Assembly: GCF_000757605.1 (NCBI RefSeq)
Contig: NZ_JQAK01000001.1
Span: forward strand, 289,396-353,395
Reading direction: 5' to 3'
DNA: 64,000 bases
From: Candidatus Paracaedibacter symbiosus
GTDB lineage: Bacteria > Pseudomonadota > Alphaproteobacteria > Paracaedibacterales > Paracaedibacteraceae
Part shown: one piece after another, positions 8,192 through 17,329 of the stretch
Position numbering within the stretch: position 1 is the stretch's first letter
How the letters are laid out: each line of letters begins with the position of its first letter
Position numbers and translations under genes: made by a program
The notes under the pieces: generated by a model
Told to the model about the DNA's origin: nothing
Seen by the model: only the letters and a program-made list of their open reading frames with translations
Databases searched by the model: none

Positions 8192-9094
8192 ATGGCAATG
8201 GCAATACTCATTACCTCCACTCCCCAAGATGCCCTGATAGCAAAACACTTGAGTCAACTGCTTGAGACAAGTTTTGCCTCCCTAGCAATAACAACTTATG
8301 CAAGTGGTGAATTTTATGTCGAGGCTTCAGAAATATTAACGGGCCAAACAGTGATCCTATTTCACCACACGTCGTTCCCATTAAGTGAAGGGATTTTAAA
8401 GCTACTGCTCTCTATGAATGCGATTCGACACCGAAAGCCAGAGCGTTTGATTGTCATTGTCCCCTATTTACCCTATAGCCGACAGGATCGAAGTAGGAAT
8501 TCGGGTTCAGCCATCGGCGCTAAGGTTGTGGCACAAATCCTAGAAACATCTTATCCTGATACATTAATGGTTTTAGATATACATTCCTTGACCACTCTCG
8601 ATCATTTTAATTTTCCGACCATCAATCTAACAGCAGCTTCTCTCATTGCAGAAGATATTAAACGATATTTTAAGTTAAGCGATATTTGCCTTATCTCGCC
8701 CGATGCTGGCGGTATAGGACGTGTACAGAAAATTGCTGAACTGCTGGATGTCCCGTATACAGCTTTATCCAAGGAACGGCTGGATTCTGGTGACCTGATT
8801 ATCCGCTCATCCCAGGCTTTACCTTCGCAAAAGACTTATATTTTTGTCGACGATATGATCGATACTGGATCAACTCTTTTGGTAGCTTCCCAAGCTTGTC
8901 GAGGAAAAAAGCTTCACGTTTATGCTACCCACGGCCTGTTTAGTAGTAAGACATCTTTTCAAAACCTAACGACATGTTTTGAGTCTATTACAGTGACAGA
9001 CTCCCTCCCCCAACACTACTCTGCTGCTAACTTTAGAATTATTCCTTGTTGGGACGTTTTCGTAAGTGAAATGAAACTTCGGCTTCTTCACTGA
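8192..9094 (+). CDS. Ribose-phosphate pyrophosphokinase-like protein
   Basis: 300 residues, slightly shorter than typical PRPP synthetase (about 310-320). The enzyme makes PRPP from ribose 5-phosphate and ATP for nucleotide, His and Trp synthesis. Seen: TYASGEFYVE near the N-terminus, the catalytic flexible loop PYSRQDR (94-100), the Mg-binding DIHS (129-132), and the PRPP-binding loop VDDMIDTGSTL (219-229). The sequence is divergent from ordinary Prs (DIHS for DLHA; an altered C-terminal third), so it may be a second, specialised copy; a canonical prs may lie outside the window. Initiation could be at either of two near in-frame ATGs (8192, 8198). The decayed serine hydrolase follows 36 bases later. 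Confidence 0.8.
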   Translation: MAMAILITSTPQDALIAKHLSQLLETSFASLAITTYASGEFYVEASEILTGQTVILFHHTSFPLSEGILKLLLSMNAIRHRKPERLIVIVPYLPYSRQDRSRNSGSAIGAKVVAQILETSYPDTLMVLDIHSLTTLDHFNFPTINLTAASLIAEDIKRYFKLSDICLISPDAGGIGRVQKIAELLDVPYTALSKERLDSGDLIIRSSQALPSQKTYIFVDDMIDTGSTLLVASQACRGKKLHVYATHGLFSSKTSFQNLTTCFESITVTDSLPQHYSAANFRIIPCWDVFVSEMKLRLLH

Positions 9095-9130
9095 ATCTCT
9101 GCAACCTATAACGAATCAACTGGTAAAGTT

Positions 9131-10499
9131 ATGCAAACACCCCAAGAACAGCTTGTTATTCAGATCATTGATAAGTGGTTAGGCCATCGAATACGCCATT
9201 CAAATTTACCGGGATTTCAGGTATGCCTCCGCAAAAAAAGCGAGGTCATTTTTAGTAAAGCGTATGGCCTTGCGAATTTGCAATCTAAGACACCGCTTAC
9301 GACTGAGCATCTGTTCCATATTGCTTCCCATTCAAAAACGTACAGCCTGCGCATTTTTGCAGTTAGAAGCCCAAGGGCAGATTCACCTCAACTCAAAGGC
9401 TATAAACTACATTCCTGAGCTTCAAAAACATATAGATCCGCATTTTAAAGAAATCACAATTCGCGATTTATTAACGCATCGCTCTGGTATCTTTCGGGAT
9501 GGGGTAGATTCTATCTTTTGGGAACTTCAAAAACCCTTTCTATCTCGCCATGAGTTATTGGAAGAAGTATTATCAGCGCATTTAGTCTACACGCCGAACT
9601 CAGTCACGAAATATTCAAATATGGGCTATGGCCTACTGGGCATGATCCTTGAAAATAAGATGGAGAGACCTTATGTGGAAGGTATACAAAAGCTAATATT
9701 GTCGAAATTGCCAAACACTAAGATCATCGCAGATTATGAGCCTGCTACAGGACTGATATTCGCTGATGGTCATACTCGGTCCTATTTTGCGGGGGCTCGG
9801 CGGGCAATGGAGCATGCTGCGGCAAACGGTTTAGCATCTGCAACAGGATTTTGTGCAAATGCTGAGAGCACAAGTCTCTTTTTTCATGAGTTGCTGCAAG
9901 GTAGCAAGCTTTTATCCCCACAGACACAAAAAGAGATTTTATCCTTAACATGGCCGGTTAAAAATTCGAAAACCGAGCGTTATGGTTTAGGGATTCAAGT
10001 TGAGGAGACAGAACCACACCTTATTGGTCACTCAGGCAGCTATCCTGGGTTTATTACCCAAACCCGTTGGATTGCTGGAACTAATTACATGGTGAGTTTT
10101 TTCCTAAATACCAACGAATTTATTCCTGCGCTGGCGGTAAAGTCGATTGCGGCATTGATTACTAAAATCAAGGAGACATTTAGCAATAAAGAGGCATCTG
10201 TTGCCATGGTAACTGAGGCAATGATGAGCAAATATCGCACGACTATCCATGTCATAAGTGGCACAAAAGCCCTCTGTTTTGACGTGGATACATGGTCATT
10301 ATGCGATGCGGTCTTGCTTTTAGAACAGCAAAAAGGAGGTTATTATAGTTGCCAGCAAGAAAATGGTTATGGCAGTGTGGGGGAAAAAATTTATTATAAT
10401 AAAACTTCTGGAAACAGAGTAGAATCTGTTAAATGGGGTAGTTTTACTCTTCATAATGAGCAGACATTTTTACAACAAATGGAAAATATGAGTACCTAG
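9131..10499 (+). pseudogene. Frameshifted class C beta-lactamase-family serine hydrolase (peptidase S12)
   Basis: The first frame (ATG 9131) covers FQVCLRKKSEVIFSKAYG and the active-site motif SHSK (S-x-x-K), then goes out of frame near 9348. The second frame resumes in register with TACAFLQLEAQG and continues to a stop at 10499. It has KYSNMGYGLLG (the Y-x-N motif) and IGHSGSYPGF (the H-x-G motif). The expected text after SHSKT is F-T-A, so a loss of two Ts best explains the break. All three catalytic motifs survive, so it is either a recent pseudogene or a sequence error. Intact members are secreted or cytoplasmic esterases, D-aminopeptidases or beta-lactamases; this one has no obvious signal peptide. 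Confidence 0.85.
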
Positions 10500-10666
10500 T
10501 ATGCCCACTCATCTGAAGATGCCGGTTTTTGACTTCGTAGGTGAGACTATCTTGACCTCCTCCGAACACGTCTATTTTGTAGTAGATCTGCGAAAACGCT
10601 GGTTTGTTGAGGTAAAATGTGGCACTCTTAAATAAGAAATAAGCGTCACAGAATAACAAAAATTTG

Positions 10667-11560
10667 ATGCAGCAAAACGTTAAGAAGAAAAAACCAATCA
10701 TCCGTAAGCCAAGGAATAATCATGTCTCCATAGGAGAGAGATTTATATCTCTCTTTGATCGCTCTTCTAATCGAAGCCGGAGAACAATTTTTAAAACAAA
10801 AACTCTTTATACGGGAGTTGCTCTTTGTGTAGCAGGCTTGTTGGGAGTGATCTGGTATCAAGAATATCCTCAAAAAGCGCTGGATGGTCTTTATCAAGCC
10901 TCCCTTGATGCATCAGCTAAATTTGGATTTAAAGTGAATGATATCCAGGTTCAAGGACGTCAATATACCTCTGGACAAAGGATTCTGCAGGCGATGCAGC
11001 TCAAGGTCAATGACCCCATTTTCAAACTCTCACCCCATGAGATTTGCCAGAATTTGAAAGAGGTTTCTTGGATCAAGGAGGCCCATGTTCATCGGCATCT
11101 CCCCGGGACGATCTACGTGAAAATTATTGAACGTGTGCCCATCGCTATCTGGCAACATCAAAAAACTCACTACCTTGTAGATGCTGAAGGAGTGATTATT
11201 ACCAATGAAAATCTCTCCCATTTTATGAATTTGCCAGTAATTGTAGGGGGAGATGCCCCCCTTCACGTGCCAAAAATCTTAGCGATTTTGGAAAAATTTC
11301 CGGAAGTGCGCGGGAAAATTACTGCTCTTGTTCGCGTGGGTGGCCGGCGCTGGGATATTCAGCTAAATCGCCAAGTGACAATCAAATTACCAGAATCAAA
11401 AACTGCAGATGCTGTTGCTAAGCTTGATACACTCTTAAAGCATCAACGACTTGATCTGGAGGAAGTCAAAACTGTTGATTTACGCTTACCTAATAAAATG
11501 ATTATGAATCTTTCGCCGCGCGGTGAAGTGCGTCTTAAAGCAAAAGGCAGCGAGACTTAA
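10667..11560 (+). CDS. ftsQ: Cell division protein FtsQ
   Basis: 297 residues from the ATG at 10667 (a TTG directly before it is possible). Layout is that of FtsQ: a basic cytoplasmic N-terminus (KKKKPIIRKPRNN), one transmembrane segment (about 47-64, LYTGVALCVAGLLGVIW), a POTRA domain (about 89-160, VNDIQVQGRQYTSGQRILQA) and the FtsQ/DivIB domain (LPGTIYVKIIERVPIAIW, LVDAEGVII). FtsQ links the early Z-ring to FtsB, FtsL and FtsW/FtsI at the septum. In most alphaproteobacteria it lies between ddl and ftsA; here it stands alone and is convergent with murB. Confidence 0.93.
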   Translation: MQQNVKKKKPIIRKPRNNHVSIGERFISLFDRSSNRSRRTIFKTKTLYTGVALCVAGLLGVIWYQEYPQKALDGLYQASLDASAKFGFKVNDIQVQGRQYTSGQRILQAMQLKVNDPIFKLSPHEICQNLKEVSWIKEAHVHRHLPGTIYVKIIERVPIAIWQHQKTHYLVDAEGVIITNENLSHFMNLPVIVGGDAPLHVPKILAILEKFPEVRGKITALVRVGGRRWDIQLNRQVTIKLPESKTADAVAKLDTLLKHQRLDLEEVKTVDLRLPNKMIMNLSPRGEVRLKAKGSET

Positions 11561-11625
11561 CCGGACCGGACGGATCCTTCCTGCAGGTGTAGAATATAGT
11601 AAATGTGGTATATTCAACCAAAGTT

Positions 11626-11696
11626 GGAGATTGTATGAGCTCGCGCCGGGTGCTAGGAAGATGGTAGAGGGCTCTACCCCTTTTACCTCAATCTCC
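11626..11696 (+). other. tRNA-like stem-loop element between convergent ftsQ and murB
   Basis: GGAGATTG (11626-11633) pairs perfectly with CAATCTCC (11689-11696), giving a 71-base, tRNA-sized unit. Inside, GAGGG-CTCTACC-CCTTT (11667-11683) could be a T-arm with a 7-base loop. Five extra bases between this arm and the closing stem, and no canonical anticodon arm, exclude a normal tRNA. Translating the antisense strand gives a GVEPST-type peptide like the spurious ORFs that arise opposite tRNA-like sequences. It may be a tRNA relic or a structured terminator between the two genes. Confidence 0.3.
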
Positions 11697-11728
11697 ATTC
11701 GCTTTAGTCATTCTCGAGGGGAATGACT

Positions 11729-12622
11729 CTACCTCCCTAGGCGAATGACTTCCCATTCCAATTCAACCCCACAGATTGCCTGAACACGACGCCGTACTTG
11801 TTCTCCCAGTTCTTCCAAATCTTTGGCCATTGCATTTCCTAAATTTAGTAAAAAATTGCAATGCTTTTCAGAAACTTGAGCATCACCGATTTGTAGACCA
11901 CGACATCCAGCTTGATCAATCAACTCCCATGCTTTTTGCGGCAACGGATTTTTAAAAGTGCTGCCCCCGGTGCGCCCCTTCACAGGCTGGCTTTGTTCTC
12001 TTGTCGCAAGTAATTGAGTCAAGCGCTGATGAATTTCAGCTGGTGCTCCGCAGTCCAACTCAAAGCACGCCGCAATCACAATTTGATCAGCTTCAAGAGT
12101 ACTATGGCGATAAGTAAAACCGAGATCAGTCTGAGAAAGACGCGTCACGCGACCTTGGTGATCCATCACCTCAGCCCAGACTAAAACGTCTTTGATTTCT
12201 TGACCATAACAACCAGCATTCATTTTGACAGCGCCACCAAGAGTTCCAGGAATGCCAACCAAAAACTCTAACCCCGATAAGCCCGCATCTGCTAATGTAA
12301 GAGCCACAGTTCTATCCAGGGCTGCAGCACCGATAATGACTTTATTTCCCTCAATTTTAATCCCAGCAAAGCCACGCCCAAGGCGGACCACCACGCCAGA
12401 AATACCATTATCCCGCACTAAAATATTTGACCCTGCCCCCAGCAAAGTAACCGGCACATTGCCTGGTTTATCTCTCAAAAACAAGACGAGATCTTCTGCG
12501 GTTTGGGGTCGAAATAATAGCTCGGCTGGCCCCCCGACACGAAACCAAGTTTGCTCTGACAATAGGGCATTTTCCTGATATCGACCCTTTACAGCAGGAA
12601 GATTTGTCCGCCAGTCAGTCAT
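11729..12622 (-). CDS. murB: UDP-N-acetylenolpyruvoylglucosamine reductase
   Basis: 297 residues, FAD-dependent type with the shorter fold usual in alphaproteobacteria. It reduces UDP-GlcNAc-enolpyruvate to UDP-MurNAc in peptidoglycan synthesis. Seen: FAD-binding TLLGAGSNILVRD, the IPGTLGGAVKMNAGCYG stretch, the catalytic Tyr/Arg in TYRHS, the proton-donor Ser in GGSTFKNP, and the C-terminal catalytic Glu in VSEKHCNF. Its ATG overlaps the murC stop by one base (TAATG), so the two are translationally coupled and sit at the end of a murG-murC-murB transcript. Confidence 0.97.
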   Translation of the reverse strand: MTDWRTNLPAVKGRYQENALLSEQTWFRVGGPAELLFRPQTAEDLVLFLRDKPGNVPVTLLGAGSNILVRDNGISGVVVRLGRGFAGIKIEGNKVIIGAAALDRTVALTLADAGLSGLEFLVGIPGTLGGAVKMNAGCYGQEIKDVLVWAEVMDHQGRVTRLSQTDLGFTYRHSTLEADQIVIAACFELDCGAPAEIHQRLTQLLATREQSQPVKGRTGGSTFKNPLPQKAWELIDQAGCRGLQIGDAQVSEKHCNFLLNLGNAMAKDLEELGEQVRRRVQAICGVELEWEVIRLGR

Positions 12623-14085
12623 TATGCAACACTTTTGCCTGCGTGCAACAAAACATCCAGTTGCTGTGGCAATACCGCGGCCCAGTGAGTTATTGTTCCG
12701 GCGCCTAAACAGAGGATCATGTCACCTTCTTTCACTCTTGATGCCACAGCGGGGGCCAATTGCTCAGGATCACCTAAATAGTGGACTTCATTTTTTCCTG
12801 TTGCGCGAACCGCAGCGACAAGAGATTCAGAACACGCTCCTTCAATAGGTGTTTCACCCGCCGAATAAACCGGAGCAATAAAAACCTCATCCGCTTGCTC
12901 AAAGCAGTTGGCAAAATCTTCGAATAAGAAATGGAGCCTTGAATAACGATGGGGTTGCATCACGGTCACAACTTTGCCACGACAAGCTTGCCGTGCGGCT
13001 GCCAGCGCGGTTTTAATCTCGACCGGATGGTGGGCATAGTCATCAATGACAGTGACTCCTTTGACAATCCCCGTTTTAGTAAAGCGGCGCTTGACTCCTT
13101 TAAAGTTATTAAAGGCCCGCTTAATGCTATCATCATCAATGCCTAGTTCTTGAGCAATCGCAATCACAGACAACGCATTTTGCACATTATGCTGCCCCAT
13201 CATAGGCAAGAAAATATCACGTATTTTGCGGGGCAATACACTCACCTGATCCTTAGCCAAAGCGCGATTAGCAAAAGCACCGTTACCAACCAAGTCCACA
13301 TCAAAGGTAATACCGTCCATGGTTTCTCGCAAATTTGTGGCTCTGACATTTGCCTCTTCGCTAAACCCATACGTGAGGATACGGCGATCAGTAATGGTCG
13401 CCCGTAATTCTCTCACCACAGGATGGTCGATCGCTAATATGCCCAGACCATAAAAGGGAAGTCGGTCAATAAATGTCTTGAAGGCATTTTTAATTGCATC
13501 AAAATCAGGATAAAAATCCATATGCTCTGGGTCTATATTGGTGACAACTGCAATAGTTGCTGGCAATTTCAAAAAGCTGCCATCAGATTCATCCGCCTCA
13601 ACCACAATCCAATCACCTTGACCAAGACGTGCGTTTGTTCCATAGGAATTGATAATGCCACCATTTACAACTGTCGGGTCAAGACCCGCTGCATCAAATA
13701 AGGCAGCGGTGAGTGACGTCGTGGTTGTCTTGCCATGGGTCCCAGAAATTGTTACAGAAAACTTGAGCTGCATTAACTCTGCTAACATTTCTGCCCGGCG
13801 AATTACCGGGATTTTAAGCTTCCTTGCCGCCAGAATCTCTGGGTTATCGGATTTAACCGCGGTGGAAATCACCACCACTTGGGAGCCTTGAATATTATCA
13901 GCTCCATGACCAATGTGGACCTGGATACCCAACTCTTGCAGTCGCACAACATTGGCGCTGACCCCAACATCACTTCCTGTTACAGTATAACCTAAATTAT
14001 GAAGAATTTCCGCGATACCGCTCATGCCGATACCGCCAATGCCAACGAAATGGATCTGTTTTACTGAATGGGAAGGAATGCGCAT
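12622..14085 (-). CDS. murC: UDP-N-acetylmuramate-L-alanine ligase
   Basis: 487 residues from the ATG at 14085 (MRIPSHSVKQIHFVGIGG), where the family normally begins; the frame extends 18 residues upstream but that part is Lys/Cys-rich and unrelated. MurC adds L-alanine to UDP-MurNAc in the cytoplasm. Seen: HFVGIGGIGMSGIAE, the ATP-binding SGTHGKTTTTSL, EADESDGSFL, and the C-terminal DDYAHHPVEIKTAL. Length is normal. Directly coupled to murB; 88 bases separate its start from the murG stop. Confidence 0.97.
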   Translation of the reverse strand: MRIPSHSVKQIHFVGIGGIGMSGIAEILHNLGYTVTGSDVGVSANVVRLQELGIQVHIGHGADNIQGSQVVVISTAVKSDNPEILAARKLKIPVIRRAEMLAELMQLKFSVTISGTHGKTTTTSLTAALFDAAGLDPTVVNGGIINSYGTNARLGQGDWIVVEADESDGSFLKLPATIAVVTNIDPEHMDFYPDFDAIKNAFKTFIDRLPFYGLGILAIDHPVVRELRATITDRRILTYGFSEEANVRATNLRETMDGITFDVDLVGNGAFANRALAKDQVSVLPRKIRDIFLPMMGQHNVQNALSVIAIAQELGIDDDSIKRAFNNFKGVKRRFTKTGIVKGVTVIDDYAHHPVEIKTALAAARQACRGKVVTVMQPHRYSRLHFLFEDFANCFEQADEVFIAPVYSAGETPIEGACSESLVAAVRATGKNEVHYLGDPEQLAPAVASRVKEGDMILCLGAGTITHWAAVLPQQLDVLLHAGKSVA

Positions 14086-14173
14086 TAACACCAACAATTT
14101 ATACGATTTTTTATACTTACAACACTTAAAGAAGCGCAATTATGGCAAGCAGAAGCCAGCTACTTCCAGTATT

Positions 14174-15295
14174 TTAGCTCTCTTTCTCTTTTGGTAACAA
14201 ATCTTCCAGGTAATTAGCAAGCCTTACTGTCGCATCAAGACGGTATTTTTTTTGTAATCGTTGCGAAATTTCTTTCAAAAGGGCTGATTCTTCGAAGATC
14301 TTTGAAAGTTGGGCCGCCAAAACCGGAGGCGTAAATTCTTTTTCTTTAATAAGCCAAGCAAGATCAGCGTCTACTAACTCGCTGGCATTATAGTATTGAT
14401 GATTGTCCATGGCGATGGCCAGGGGTACAAAAATCGCCGGTCTATGAGACACACAAACTTCAGCCACCGTCATTGCCCCTGCTCGACACACAACCAAATG
14501 CGCACCGTCATAAAGATCCGCCATATTATCAAAGAAAGGTTCAACTGTCGCTGAAATTCCTATTTTTTGATAAGCTTCCCGGGTTGAAACGAGGAGCTCT
14601 TTTCGGGCCTGCTGCGTTATCTCAAGACGATCTTTAAGAGGCTGGGGTAGCAAAGAAATTGCCTCAGGAATAACCCTGGAAAACAAGGCAGCGCCCTGAC
14701 TCCCCCCGATTACCAATAGCTTTATTTTATTTGTAACCGCAGGATACTCCTTTTCCCTCAGCTGCATAATCTCTGCACGCACCGGATTGCCAACATAAAT
14801 TGTTTTTATCTCTGGAGGAATCCGCTGTGTGGCCTCAAATCCCAATGCCATGACTTTAGCATAACTCGCCATCCAACGATTCACTTTGCCTAAGACTGCA
14901 TTTTGCTCGTGCAAAACAATGGGAATGCGAAGCAAGGTCGCCGCCACCACGACAGGTGCTGTTGTGTAACCGCCGAAACCTACCACTAAGTCGGGTTTTT
15001 TCTTGAGAAAAGACACCAGAACTTTAAAAGTTGCCCCAGCAATCGTCACCAGTCGTTTGAGTTTACCTAAAAGTCCACCACTATCCCGGGCAATATAAAA
15101 TGTCAATTTATCTGATTTTTTTGCTGCCCTTGACGTAAAATATTTCTCACCACGCTGATCCGTACACCAAGAAAGAGAATGGCCCCGCTTCAATAACTCT
15201 TCGGCTAGGCATAGAGCAGGAAACACATGCCCCCCTGTTCCTCCCGTTGAGAGAGCAATTCTAAGACTTAAATTCTTTTTTTCTTGCTTTGTCAT
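14174..15295 (-). CDS. murG: UDP-N-acetylglucosamine transferase MurG
   Basis: 373 residues from the ATG at 15295, chosen because AAGGAA lies about 10 bases upstream and the next gene stops at 15319; the frame itself runs 30 codons further up. MurG transfers GlcNAc to lipid I, making lipid II at the inner face of the membrane. Seen: the Gly-rich loop STGGTGGHVFPAL (16-28), LVGFGGYTTAPVV, LHEQNAVLGKVNR, LVIGGSQGAALFS, and the UDP-binding VCRAGAMTVAEV and VPLAIAMDNHQYYNA. ftsW, which often precedes murG, is replaced by a GNAT gene and tdk. Confidence 0.97.
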   Translation of the reverse strand: MTKQEKKNLSLRIALSTGGTGGHVFPALCLAEELLKRGHSLSWCTDQRGEKYFTSRAAKKSDKLTFYIARDSGGLLGKLKRLVTIAGATFKVLVSFLKKKPDLVVGFGGYTTAPVVVAATLLRIPIVLHEQNAVLGKVNRWMASYAKVMALGFEATQRIPPEIKTIYVGNPVRAEIMQLREKEYPAVTNKIKLLVIGGSQGAALFSRVIPEAISLLPQPLKDRLEITQQARKELLVSTREAYQKIGISATVEPFFDNMADLYDGAHLVVCRAGAMTVAEVCVSHRPAIFVPLAIAMDNHQYYNASELVDADLAWLIKEKEFTPPVLAAQLSKIFEESALLKEISQRLQKKYRLDATVRLANYLEDLLPKEKES

Positions 15296-15318
15296 GTAGA
15301 AAAATTCCTTCTGAGGAT

Positions 15319-15747
15319 CTAAATATTCTTTTTCAAAAAATAGCAAATTGCCTGGGAAGAATAGCCGGACCGCTCGAAATCGCAAACATAACCAAGCTGC
15401 TCATAAAATTGACACGCATTCTGGAAACTCATAGTCGCAACTGTCGCCATAGTACAACCTTGTTGCCGTCCCAATTCATGAACTTTTTCCATTAATAGAC
15501 GACCATAACCTTGACTGCGATAGACGGTATCGACCCACAATTGATCTATATAAATAGTACCATAAACAACGGAACCGTTACAGCCGGCAATGATTTTTCC
15601 ATTGTCATCACGAATAAAAAAGGCAAAAGGATAAGCCCTATCACTAATCCCTTTCCTTTTAGACTCTTCATTAATTTGCCGGGTTAAAAAATCAGTATCC
15701 TGATTTGATGGGCACAATGTTGTCTCTATCAACCAATCATTTTTCAT
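15319..15747 (-). CDS. GNAT-family N-acetyltransferase
   Basis: 142 residues, a single GNAT domain. Seen: the beta4/beta5 region YIDQLWVDTVYRSQGYGRLL with the acetyl-CoA-binding R/Q-x-x-G-x-G/A pattern (RSQGYG), then a helix MEKVHELGRQQGC and QFYEQLGYVCDFER, the usual last motif. Substrate unknown; small GNATs of this kind modify free amines or peptides. It sits 6 bases after tdk and 23 before murG, so it is probably co-transcribed with them; the functional link is unclear. Confidence 0.85.
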   Translation of the reverse strand: MKNDWLIETTLCPSNQDTDFLTRQINEESKRKGISDRAYPFAFFIRDDNGKIIAGCNGSVVYGTIYIDQLWVDTVYRSQGYGRLLMEKVHELGRQQGCTMATVATMSFQNACQFYEQLGYVCDFERSGYSSQAICYFLKKNI

Positions 15748-15753
15748 GAAGAG

Positions 15754-16371
15754 TCACACTGCTATCAATTCGAGAATGCATTTATCTTGAGGTTGGGAGT
15801 GTCCCAGGAAAAAATGTTTGCGACAGAGGGAAATGTAGCGATCATTGCCCCCAATTTCTACTTGAGCCCCTTCGCGCACCATTTGACCTGTCTCATTAAT
15901 TCTTGCATTCATGATCGCTTTTCGGCCGCAATGGCAAATCGTCTTAAGCTCAATCAATTCATCTGCCTGGCCAAGTAAATAACGACTTCCCTCAAATAAT
16001 TCACCTAAAAAATCTGTCCTAAGGCCGTAGCAAAGTACTGGCAAATCTAATTGGTCAACAATTTGGCAAAGCTGTTGCACTTGACTCCGGGTTAAGAATT
16101 GGGCCTCATCCACCAATATACATTTTAGATTCGGTAAAATTTTTTTCTGATGGGCAATGTGGTCAAAAAAATTAAAGTTTGTAGCAAAGGCATAAGCATT
16201 ACTTTGCAAACCAATCCGCGACGAGATTTTACCAATACCGTACCTGTCATCAAAATCAGGCGTAAATGCGAGAGTATTCATTCCCCGCTCCCGGTAGTTA
16301 TGGCTGGATTGCAGCAGTGTCGTTGTTTTACCCGCATTCATCGCCGAATAATAAAAGAAAAGCTTTGCCAT
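15754..16371 (-). CDS. tdk: Thymidine kinase
   Basis: 205 residues from the ATG at 16371, the standard length of type II thymidine kinase; the frame extends 14 residues upstream without a good SD, while AGGA is present before 16371. It phosphorylates thymidine in the salvage pathway. Seen: P-loop [11 protein letters not shown] (9-19), [14 protein letters not shown] (Walker B), and two Cys pairs for the structural zinc (CHCGRKA and LCRKHF region). Salvage enzymes are useful in a host-dependent bacterium that can import nucleosides. First gene of a likely tdk-GNAT-murG-murC-murB unit. Confidence 0.95.
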   Translation of the reverse strand: MAKLFFYYSAMNAGKTTTLLQSSHNYRERGMNTLAFTPDFDDRYGIGKISSRIGLQSNAYAFATNFNFFDHIAHQKKILPNLKCILVDEAQFLTRSQVQQLCQIVDQLDLPVLCYGLRTDFLGELFEGSRYLLGQADELIELKTICHCGRKAIMNARINETGQMVREGAQVEIGGNDRYISLCRKHFFLGHSQPQDKCILELIAV

Positions 16372-16421
16372 AATTGATTTTAATCCTTTAGATTTCTGGA
16401 TATTTCTTCTCAAAGACTATA

Positions 16422-16730
16422 GTGAAGGTGACAATTAAAGACAACAATTTCAATCTATTTCTGGCGGAGTTACCACAATTGTGGAAAACCGCCGGGAAAA
16501 AATCTTGCAGTGGGATGGGACTATCTTTATGCGCTGAAAGTGTGGAAAATTATAATAATAAACTTTTCGAGAGTGACCTAGCTCAAGAAGGCTGTCTTCT
16601 GATCGTCTTCTGCACCAATAAAAGATCACCAGAAATCAGCTTAAAAAATGCCAATTTCCGGCTACATTTACTATCTAACCACCTAGACAAAACTCCGGCA
16701 GCTCAAGGAACATTCTCTATTTTGCTTTAG
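16422..16730 (+). CDS. Short ORF resembling the end of a histidine-kinase ATPase domain, probably a remnant
   Basis: 102 residues from a GTG; the frame is open back to about 16392. I see an eroded HATPase_c pattern: KVTIKDNNFNLFLAELPQLW matches the N/G1 region (V.DNG.GI...LPQLF), and KSCSGMGLSLCAESVENYNN matches the G2 box (GSGLGLSLC..IVE.HNG). The Gly of DxG is replaced, so it should not bind ATP well. The dimerisation/His domain and the start of the ATPase domain are missing, because tdk begins divergently right upstream. The 3' end overlaps the tlpA stop by 14 bases. It could be a pseudogene or a small unknown protein. Confidence 0.4.
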   Translation: MKVTIKDNNFNLFLAELPQLWKTAGKKSCSGMGLSLCAESVENYNNKLFESDLAQEGCLLIVFCTNKRSPEISLKNANFRLHLLSNHLDKTPAAQGTFSILL

Positions 16731-17316
16731 ATAAATGGGCCATCAACAGTTTACCTGGCTCACCTAACCAGTCGACAGGGCCAATGATCCGACCAAGTTC
16801 TTTACCTTTAGTGTTTACAAAGATAGATGTTGGCAAAGCAGAAACTTTCATTGAGCGAGCAAGGGCTCCCTTTTCATCAATAAAAATCGACAGATTTTTA
16901 ATCTTATGAGCTTGATAGAATTCGCGAACAGCTTTACCCTTTGTTTCATCAGAGGCAATCACAACTAGGTGGAAATTATCACCAAAGTTTTCCTGAAATT
17001 TATCAAGTTCTGGAATTTCATCAACACATGCGCCACACCACGTTGCCCAAAAGTGCACGATAATGGGCTTGCCAGCAAAGTCTGCTAGTTTTTTCTTTGT
17101 ATCCGGCTGTGAGTCGTCCTCGGACAACAGTAAAAATTCTTTATTAGGCACAGGCTCTTTCAATTTTGCTGGAATAAAATCAATGCTGACGAGTGTTTTT
17201 TTTGGAGCTTCAGCAACTTGACTTACCGGTTCGGGCTTATTTTGCAACATCCACCAGAACCCCAGTACCAATGGCGACAAACCGATCCCCAACCAAAAAA
17301 ATGATTTATTTTTCAT
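16717..17316 (-). CDS. TlpA-family thiol-disulfide oxidoreductase
   Basis: 199 residues with an uncleaved signal anchor (FFWLGIGLSPLVLGFWWML, 6-24) and a periplasmic thioredoxin-like domain. The active site is WCGAC (93-97) in the setting VHFWATWCGACVDEIPEL, followed by the conserved cis-Pro in SALPTSIFVN. TlpA proteins are membrane-bound periplasmic thiol reductants used for cytochrome maturation (heme ligand Cys or CuA site). GGGAG before the ATG is a clear SD. It starts 13 bases after the folC stop, so it is the last gene of an accD-folC-tlpA run, an arrangement seen in alphaproteobacteria. Confidence 0.92.
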   Translation of the reverse strand: MKNKSFFWLGIGLSPLVLGFWWMLQNKPEPVSQVAEAPKKTLVSIDFIPAKLKEPVPNKEFLLLSEDDSQPDTKKKLADFAGKPIIVHFWATWCGACVDEIPELDKFQENFGDNFHLVVIASDETKGKAVREFYQAHKIKNLSIFIDEKGALARSMKVSALPTSIFVNTKGKELGRIIGPVDWLGEPGKLLMAHLSKAK

Positions 17317-17329
17317 TAATTTACTCCCA

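Noticed and set aside
11486-11698. A short minus-strand frame (GVEPSTIFLAPG)
   Set aside because: It overlaps the ftsQ end and lies antisense to a tRNA-like element; peptides of this type are recurrent annotation artefacts.
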